Positions 14,049 to 18,453 of a DNA stretch of 18,453 nt are shown piece by piece (the first letter of the stretch is position 1; each line of letters begins with the position of its first letter). Source of the stretch: Candidatus Bathyarchaeota archaeon B26-1 (GTDB taxonomy: Archaea; Thermoproteota; Bathyarchaeia; Bathyarchaeales; B26-1); NCBI GenBank assembly GCA_001593925.1, contig LUCD01000008.1:1-18453 (forward strand), given 5' to 3'. The notes below the pieces were generated by a model, which saw only the letters and a program-made list of their open reading frames with translations, did not search any database and had not been told where the DNA came from. The position numbers were made by a program, and so were the translations under genes.

Positions 14049-14447
14049 TTATGAGTCCTCTTTGAAAGTTTCGTAAGCGAATCTAGTGTTCAGGTCTTCA
14101 GAGTCTTCTTCCGGCAAGATTCTTGAGATGAGGAGTAGAATTCTCCTGTTCATGTTGAGTACAGTGTGTAGGGCTCTCTCACCCTTACTCGTGAGTCTGT
14201 ATATTCGCTTCCTGCCTCTAGGGAAACCCCTTATCAAGCCTTCCCTCTCTAGGGAGTAGAGGACTGAGTAGACCGAGCCGGGGCTTATCAGGAAGTTGAA
14301 GTTCTCACGGATCAGCAGGGTTATGTCGTATCCGCTTAGGGGCCTATCCCTCAGCTCGTCGAGGATAAACACGTCCATGAGGCTCCTTACCAGCCGTTTA
14401 CGAAGCTGATACGTGATGTCACCTCTCTTCACCGAGAGAACTCCCAT
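14049..14447 (-). CDS. PadR-family winged-helix transcriptional regulator
   Basis: The product is about 132 residues from ATG 14447; TTG 14459 is an alternative four codons upstream. The family core is clear: MDVFILDELRDRPLSGYDIT, ISPGSVYSVLYSLEREGLI and the wing RGRKRIYRLTSKGERAL, matching PadR's LxxLxxxPxxGYxL...GxxYxxLxxLExxGLI...R..Y.LTxxG. A helical dimerisation region follows. The gene follows the VWA gene on the same strand after about 110 bases, with its own TATA-like box and palindromes. PadR proteins typically bind ATAC/GTAT- or ATGT/ACAT-type palindromes and repress their own gene, so autoregulation is likely. Its ligand and other targets are unknown. Confidence 0.85.
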   Translation of the reverse strand: MGVLSVKRGDITYQLRKRLVRSLMDVFILDELRDRPLSGYDITLLIRENFNFLISPGSVYSVLYSLEREGLIRGFPRGRKRIYRLTSKGERALHTVLNMNRRILLLISRILPEEDSEDLNTRFAYETFKEDS

Positions 14448-14463
14448 CTTCAACACCAATGTT

Positions 14464-14475
14464 TATACATGTATA
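14464..14475. promoter_or_regulatory. Palindromic operator TATACATGTATA before padR
   Basis: This perfect 12-base palindrome lies between the TATA-like box (minus strand, 14481-14490) and the start codon, where a bound repressor would block initiation. Together with upstream bases it also gives ATGT...ACAT half-sites of the kind PadR proteins bind. Confidence 0.6.
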
Positions 14476-14480
14476 ATCAA

Positions 14481-14490
14481 ATATAAATTT
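14481..14490 (-). promoter_or_regulatory. TATA-like box of padR
   Basis: AAATTTATAT on the minus strand would place the transcript start at about 14457-14462, at or just before the first possible start codon, so a leaderless or nearly leaderless mRNA is expected. Confidence 0.45.
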
Positions 14491-14502
14491 TTCTAATCAA
14501 AA

Positions 14503-14550
14503 CATACTTGTATAATTTTAATGGTGAGGATACATATAAAGGATACGTAT
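14503..14550. promoter_or_regulatory. Two further ATAC-GTAT operator-like sites upstream of padR
   Basis: ATACTTGTAT (14504-14513) and ATACGTAT (14543-14550) repeat the half-sites of the main palindrome. The three centres lie about 39 and 38 bases apart. GGATACATAT (14528-14537) and GGATACGTAT (14541-14550) also form a direct repeat. Several bound dimers could act together. Confidence 0.45.
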
Positions 14551-14572
14551 TAAGAGTACCATAAGGGACGGT

Positions 14573-15679
14573 CTACCCGTATACGTACCTTGAGACCGCG
14601 TACACCATCCTGATCAGGCCGTGGTTCTCAGCTGAGAGGTCGAGCAAGGAAACCTTCGGGTTCTCACTAAGCTCCTCATAGAACATCAGCATCTCCGGGT
14701 CTCGACCCAGCATAATTATCAAGATTTTTATCCCTGAATGGGCTAGGGAGTCAAGCCTATATATGCACTCCTGACTCATCTCCATGACGGAGGCGTCGGT
14801 CGAGTAGATAGGTCTCCCATCAGTTATCACGATGAGGCGTTCGGGACTGTAGAGGTCGGCCTCCTTCAGGGCTAAGTCGAGCCTCGTCTCGCCGTCGACC
14901 GGCTTGACCCTGTAAGGATCATCCTCCTCGCGGACATCCCTACCAAAACTGAAGATGTGATTGTTGAAATGGACGGTTTCGATGATTTTTACCAAGAACT
15001 GGCCGATCCTCATCTTCGGAATCTCGTCCCACACTGACCAAGGGTTTGCCATGCTGAGGCTCCTATCGAGGAGTATGAGCGTGCGGCAGTCCCTCCTACG
15101 CCGACTCACCAACCCCTTAGAGTAAATCTTGAACTCGCTAAAGATCGTCCTAGTCGATATCGGGTGGACGGTCTTCCCATCGAACTCGGCTATGCCCCTC
15201 TCCTCAGAGAGAGGCTTAACGGACTCCAAAAGCTCAAGGAAGTCTAGGAGATTCCCGTTCTCCACGTACTCCTTAACCGTCTGGGACATCCTCCACAAAG
15301 GTAGGGGAAACATTCTGGGGGCGTAGGCGCCGCGTCCCTGGGAAGTTTCGTCCCAGACATGCTTGGAGCGCCGAATGGAAGGCCCCTCAATGCGGTCAAG
15401 ATGGAGTTCAACCCGTATTAGGCGGCCGATCCTCCTGACCGAGACCGATGTGACCGTTCTTTTAGCCCGTGTTTCACGGTTCTCCACGGTGAGCCTACCC
15501 GACGCGATCGCATCTAGGATTTTGGACTCTATGTCGACGGCTTCAGCCTCGCTTAGGAAAGCCTTCGAGACCGGTAAGCCGTCAAGGTAGGCCTCGTAGG
15601 CTTCACCCCCCTCATCGCGGCAGACGACCTCAACTATCAGGTATCTCTCGTCTCTGCTGGAGGCCCTCCTAAACAACAC
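14573..15679 (-). CDS. VWA-domain protein partnered with the MoxR-like ATPase
   Basis: The 368-residue product has a C-terminal von Willebrand factor A domain. LILLDRSLSMANP near residue 204 is the metal-binding MIDAS motif DxSxS, and RLIVITDGRPIYST near residue 284 supplies the third MIDAS element (TDG). The first 180 or so residues are a mixed domain without a motif I know. There is no signal peptide or membrane segment, so it is cytoplasmic. Start GTG 15679 overlaps the end of the ATPase gene by 11 bases, with GGGGAG upstream, so the two are coupled. MoxR-type ATPases with VWA partners are known chaperone-like systems that act in enzyme maturation and metal insertion; the target here is not indicated. 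Confidence 0.85.
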   Translation of the reverse strand: MLFRRASSRDERYLIVEVVCRDEGGEAYEAYLDGLPVSKAFLSEAEAVDIESKILDAIASGRLTVENRETRAKRTVTSVSVRRIGRLIRVELHLDRIEGPSIRRSKHVWDETSQGRGAYAPRMFPLPLWRMSQTVKEYVENGNLLDFLELLESVKPLSEERGIAEFDGKTVHPISTRTIFSEFKIYSKGLVSRRRRDCRTLILLDRSLSMANPWSVWDEIPKMRIGQFLVKIIETVHFNNHIFSFGRDVREEDDPYRVKPVDGETRLDLALKEADLYSPERLIVITDGRPIYSTDASVMEMSQECIYRLDSLAHSGIKILIIMLGRDPEMLMFYEELSENPKVSLLDLSAENHGLIRMVYAVSRYVYG

Positions 15680-17312
15680 CGCCGAGGCGCTCCCCGATGT
15701 ATTGCTCTATCTTCTTCTTCGCCTCCTCGAACTCCCTCAAGCCGAAGACGTTGAGAACCCTAACCTTCAAGAGGCGGTCTATGATGAGTTTCTTCAACTC
15801 TTCAGGGTTCCTGTAGGTGCTCCTATACCTGTTATACTCCAACGCGAGCTTCTGGAGGTTCCGTATGCTGACCGGAACGAGGTATCGCATCCCGGCTACT
15901 TGACGCCTAACCCAGAGGATCAGGTCGACGACTCGGGAGGGTAAACCGTAAGGCTTGAGAATCTCCCTTACAGCATCGTCAGGAGTGTCCCTCCACATGA
16001 TTATCTTTCCAAACCGGTCGAGGAAGGCTATGTCAGGGGTCTCCTGCACGACGCTCTCGATGTTGCTGGAGGAGACCACCGAGAACTCTGGGGGAAGATA
16101 GTAAGTCTTGCCGTCAACAGGGTTGAGGAACCTCTTATTATTCATGGCCTCAAAGAGTATGATCTGGGTCTTAGGCCTGAGCTTCATTATCTCGTCGATG
16201 AACGCTATCGGTAAACCCTTAACTTCGCCGCTGACTATCTGCATGAGGCATCCCATGTGGACTGGGTTAACCCCCACGAAGGCGCTCGGGTTGAAGCCGG
16301 CTATCAACTCCCTCTCGGAGACCTCCTCGTGGCAGTGGAAGTAGATTCCTCCCAGACACTTGTGGAGCTGGAGGAGGAGCTCGGTCTTCCCTTCAGCGTG
16401 CCTCCCGATGATCAGGACGTTGTCCCTCATCTTTATCGCCCTGATTATGCGCCTTATCTCGTCGTCGTGGCCCTTCACGACGGAGGTAACCTTCCTGAAG
16501 ATCAGCTCCTCATCGAAGAAGTCTTCTTCAGGGTAGCCGGGAACCCTCTCGAGGGTTAACGCGGCTTCTGACTCCACTAAACCTCCACTTCGTTCATGAC
16601 CTAAAGTCTCTAAGACCTGCATTATCAACTCGAGGTCTCTCTTCACGGTCTCAGCTATCTCCACGTCGATTATGTTCTGCTCCTCGATCATCCTTGGAAG
16701 CCGCTCGTAACACTTCTCGATCTGCTCCCTGAGCGATGAGTGTCTGCCCCCAACGAACTCACCAATAACCCTCTTCAGATGGTTGTACTGAAACTCGGCC
16801 TTCACGGCCTCCCTCTCTAAGACGCTCAACTCCGACATGAGAGCCGTGTAATTTGATATGTACTCTTTGTCAGAGACCTCCCCGATCCTGTGGCGAACCA
16901 TCAGCTCGTCTAGGTTTCTCTTCGCCTCCCTCAACCTCGAAACAACTGAAAAGGCCTCCATAAGGTTCGTTACGCCTCCTTCACTGGCCAGTAAAGAGTT
17001 TATCTTCGAGGTGTAGTCGCGGTATATCCTCTCGAATATCTCCTTCGAAACCTTCCCTTCCAGTAGGAGCCAGACGATCTTAGCCCGCCAGATTACATAG
17101 TTGAGGAGCCTCCCAACATTGGACTCCGGCCTCTTCTCGGTTCTGGCCTCGGATGGAGCTGAAGCGGCATGGGGGACGGATGGAGGCTTCGAGGTTAGTT
17201 TAGAACCGGAGAGGTCGAAGCCGCAACGGATGCAGACCGGTGTTCTGGGAACTCGGTAGCCACAGCTGGGGCAGACTACAAAGTTCTCTTGTTCTTCCCG
17301 GATCAGCTCCAT
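15669..17312 (-). CDS. MoxR-like AAA+ ATPase with N-terminal zinc ribbon and coiled coil
   Basis: Read from ATG 17312 (GTG 17318 is two codons upstream), the product is about 547 residues. It opens with a zinc ribbon, CPSCGYRVPRTPVCIRCGF, with two CxxC pairs. A long charged helical region (about residues 70-270) contains RHRIGEVSDKEYISNY, similar to the coiled coil of the protein at 6865-7632. The AAA+ domain has Walker A GRHAEGKTE near residue 305, Walker B IAFIDEI near 370, sensor-1 region VVSSSN, and an arginine-finger-type FLDRFGKI. The order and the VWA partner fit the MoxR/ChlI branch. The zinc ribbon and coiled coil are not part of ordinary MoxR, and may recruit a partner or membrane-remodelling complex. 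Confidence 0.85.
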   Translation of the reverse strand: MELIREEQENFVVCPSCGYRVPRTPVCIRCGFDLSGSKLTSKPPSVPHAASAPSEARTEKRPESNVGRLLNYVIWRAKIVWLLLEGKVSKEIFERIYRDYTSKINSLLASEGGVTNLMEAFSVVSRLREAKRNLDELMVRHRIGEVSDKEYISNYTALMSELSVLEREAVKAEFQYNHLKRVIGEFVGGRHSSLREQIEKCYERLPRMIEEQNIIDVEIAETVKRDLELIMQVLETLGHERSGGLVESEAALTLERVPGYPEEDFFDEELIFRKVTSVVKGHDDEIRRIIRAIKMRDNVLIIGRHAEGKTELLLQLHKCLGGIYFHCHEEVSERELIAGFNPSAFVGVNPVHMGCLMQIVSGEVKGLPIAFIDEIMKLRPKTQIILFEAMNNKRFLNPVDGKTYYLPPEFSVVSSSNIESVVQETPDIAFLDRFGKIIMWRDTPDDAVREILKPYGLPSRVVDLILWVRRQVAGMRYLVPVSIRNLQKLALEYNRYRSTYRNPEELKKLIIDRLLKVRVLNVFGLREFEEAKKKIEQYIGERLGGVV

Positions 17313-17346
17313 AAACACACCAGATTAATTAGATGTTTTTCAGCAT

Positions 17347-17356
17347 GATAAAACTC
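17347..17356 (-). promoter_or_regulatory. TATA box for the AAA+/VWA operon
   Basis: GAGTTTTATC on the minus strand lies 35-44 bases before ATG 17312, so transcription would start near 17325. It is the best match in the 239-base spacer 17319-17557, which otherwise shows no gene or clear RNA. Confidence 0.45.
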
Positions 17357-17557
17357 GTGTGGAGCCTTCTCTCATGAAGAAGTTAAATTCCGGGATATGG
17401 AAGCCTCCATTTTAACTGTTTGGTACAACGTTGGAAAGGGCCCCGACGTCCTCAACGAAAGATCATGAAAATATTAATGTTTCCGGAGGGCCGAGATTAG
17501 CATAAATAACTAGAGAGTACCGATGGAGAATTTAAAGGATTCCTCCTGCTGGACGCT

Positions 17558-18229
17558 TTACTTCTTAGAAACCCAAGACTTGCAGATGTTCACTCCATCG
17601 ACGGCGTCCTTCGCCGCGGCGTCGGCTCCTATCTTCTCCGCGTACTCAGGGGTTATCGGGGCTCCCCCTATGATTATCTTGACCTTATCTCTGAGTCCCG
17701 CCTCCTTCAAAGCCTTGATCGTGTTCTCCATCTCGGTCATGGTCGTTGTTAGGAGCGCCGACATGGCGACTACGTCTGGGCTGTTCCGGCGGACTGCCTC
17801 CACGAACTGTTCAGGGCTAACGTCCACGCCAAGGTCAATTACATCGAAGCCCGCTGACCTCAGGAGGGTTGCAGCTATGTTCTTCCCTATATCGTGGAGG
17901 TCTCCCCTGACGGTTCCGATCACTATCTTCCCGAGACGCTTCATCTTCCCCGCCTTCAGGTACGGCTCGAGAACCTTCATCCCCTCCTTCATGGTCTCCC
18001 CGGCCATTATCAGCTCAGCTAGGAAGTACTCGTTAGCCTCATACTTCTGGCCGACTATATCCATGCCCTTGGCCATGCCGTCGGTCACAACCTTGTAGGC
18101 TGGGATTCCAGCATCCACAGCCTCCTTGCAGAGCTTCTGAATGTTATCGATGTCAAGGTTCACGATAGCCTCTTTAATCTTCTCCAGAAGGTCGTCCTCG
18201 CATCTCTTCTCTACCATCACCCTCACCAT
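17558..18229 (-). CDS. Methyltransferase cognate corrinoid (B12-binding) protein
   Basis: The 223-residue product has the two-part layout of MtaC/MtbC/MttC-type proteins. An N-terminal helical cap domain (about residues 10-95, with KYEANEYFLAELIMAGETM) is followed by a Rossmann cobalamin domain with the signature GDLHDIGKN (D110-x-H112-x-x-G115), where His112 is the lower cobalt ligand. SALLTTTMTEM and IIIGGAPIT complete the B12 pocket. It carries a methyl group on cobalt between a substrate methyltransferase and an acceptor methyltransferase. Neither partner is in the window: the downstream gene is the AAA+ ATPase and upstream is divergent aEF-1-beta. The methyl donor (methylamine, methoxy compound or other) therefore cannot be assigned. 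Confidence 0.92.
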   Translation of the reverse strand: MVRVMVEKRCEDDLLEKIKEAIVNLDIDNIQKLCKEAVDAGIPAYKVVTDGMAKGMDIVGQKYEANEYFLAELIMAGETMKEGMKVLEPYLKAGKMKRLGKIVIGTVRGDLHDIGKNIAATLLRSAGFDVIDLGVDVSPEQFVEAVRRNSPDVVAMSALLTTTMTEMENTIKALKEAGLRDKVKIIIGGAPITPEYAEKIGADAAAKDAVDGVNICKSWVSKK

Positions 18230-18258
18230 CGGCTACTTAGTCTTGATAAAGACCTCCT

Positions 18259-18270
18259 TAAAATTATTTT
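18259..18270 (-). promoter_or_regulatory. TATA-like box for the corrinoid protein gene
   Basis: AAAATAATTTTA on the minus strand lies 30-41 bases before ATG 18229, suggesting a very short leader. An AGGAGGT just downstream of it is too far (about 22 bases) from the ATG to be a normal ribosome site. Confidence 0.4.
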
Positions 18271-18320
18271 CTTTTAAGGGTTAAGTTCTCCATGTTCCAA
18301 CTACCTTGTTTAACGGAAAC

Positions 18321-18330
18321 CTTAAATACC
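18321..18330 (+). promoter_or_regulatory. TATA box for aef1b
   Basis: CTTAAATACC lies about 45 bases before ATG 18372. The leader includes AGGAGAG (18358-18364), a good ribosome site. Confidence 0.5.
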
Positions 18331-18371
18331 GGTCGGTTTTCTCATAGAAGAGCCGATAGGAGAGTTCTCAG

Positions 18372-18453
18372 ATGGCAAGGGTTCTCATCTCGGTGAGGGT
18401 GTTTCCATCCGACATAGACGTAGACTTGGAGATGCTGAAGAAGAAGATTAAGG
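18372..18453 (+). CDS. aef1b: Elongation factor 1-beta, N-terminal part
   Basis: The last 27 codons of the window read MARVLISVRVFPSDIDVDLE followed by MLKKKIK. This is the first strand and helix of archaeal EF-1-beta (usual start MxKVLVxxKVFPxDxDxDLxxLxxxIK), the nucleotide-exchange factor for aEF-1-alpha, usually about 90 residues. ATG 18372 has AGGAGAG upstream. The gene runs off the right edge. Confidence 0.9.
   Translation, partial: MARVLISVRVFPSDIDVDLEMLKKKIK

Noticed and set aside
17523..18098. Open plus-strand frame of 191 codons opposite the corrinoid gene
   Set aside because: It is antisense to a clear B12-binding protein and has no recognisable domain.
1..18453. CRISPR array, insertion sequence or tRNA genes
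   Set aside because: I saw no regularly spaced repeats, no transposase or terminal inverted repeats, and no tRNA cloverleaf signatures in the spacers.

Overview
The window looks like a chromosomal stretch of an archaeon. The informational genes are of archaeal type: ribosomal protein S8e, class I lysyl-tRNA synthetase, archaeal PheS and PheT, and elongation factor 1-beta. Most genes are preceded by A/T-rich TATA-like boxes, and several also have GGAGG-type Shine-Dalgarno sites. UUG and GUG starts are very common. A CdvA-like coiled coil, ScpAB and a methyl-corrinoid protein would suit a Bathyarchaeia-like or related Thermoproteota lineage. That placement is inference; no 16S gene is present.

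Layout: (1) 1-204 is the 3' end of a LacD-type aldolase gene. After a two-way terminator comes a decayed 3' remnant of an ornithine cyclodeaminase/mu-crystallin gene (286-449), overlapped by a small membrane-protein ORF. (2) 1081-3172 holds a CooC-type P-loop ATPase followed by S-adenosylhomocysteine hydrolase. (3) 3184-3942 is a minus-strand nucleotidyltransferase-fold gene. (4) 4277-5562 is scpA-scpB, the kleisin and winged-helix partners of SMC. (5) 5645-7632 holds rps8e, an AN1 zinc-finger/site-2-protease fusion, and a CdvA-like coiled-coil protein with a DUF5752-like domain. (6) 7717-13767 holds lysK, a 3-hydroxyisobutyrate-dehydrogenase-family gene, and pheS-pheT. PheT appears to start at an ACG codon. 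(7) 13783-14045 has no gene but has its own TATA-like box and folds on paper into two hairpins with box H/ACA guide-RNA geometry. The pocket of the first one is complementary to a conserved 23S rRNA segment. (8) 14049-17312 (minus strand) holds a PadR-type regulator with palindromic operators, and upstream of it a VWA-domain protein and a zinc-ribbon/coiled-coil/AAA+ (MoxR-like) ATPase in an overlapping two-gene operon. (9) 17558-18229 (minus) is a methyltransferase-type corrinoid protein, divergent from the start of aEF-1-beta at the right edge.

How the genes fit together: the synthetases, S8e, EF-1-beta and the putative guide RNA serve translation. ScpAB, and perhaps the CdvA-like protein, serve chromosome and cell organisation. 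SAH hydrolase, the corrinoid protein and perhaps the CooC-like ATPase belong to methyl-group and metal-cofactor chemistry. The AAA+/VWA pair is a probable chaperone-like complex whose target is unknown.

The observations most worth checking are the H/ACA-like RNA with a predicted 23S target, the ACG start of pheT, the frameshifted cyclodeaminase remnant, the palindromes in front of padR, and the coiled-coil signature shared by the AAA+ ATPase and the CdvA-like protein.
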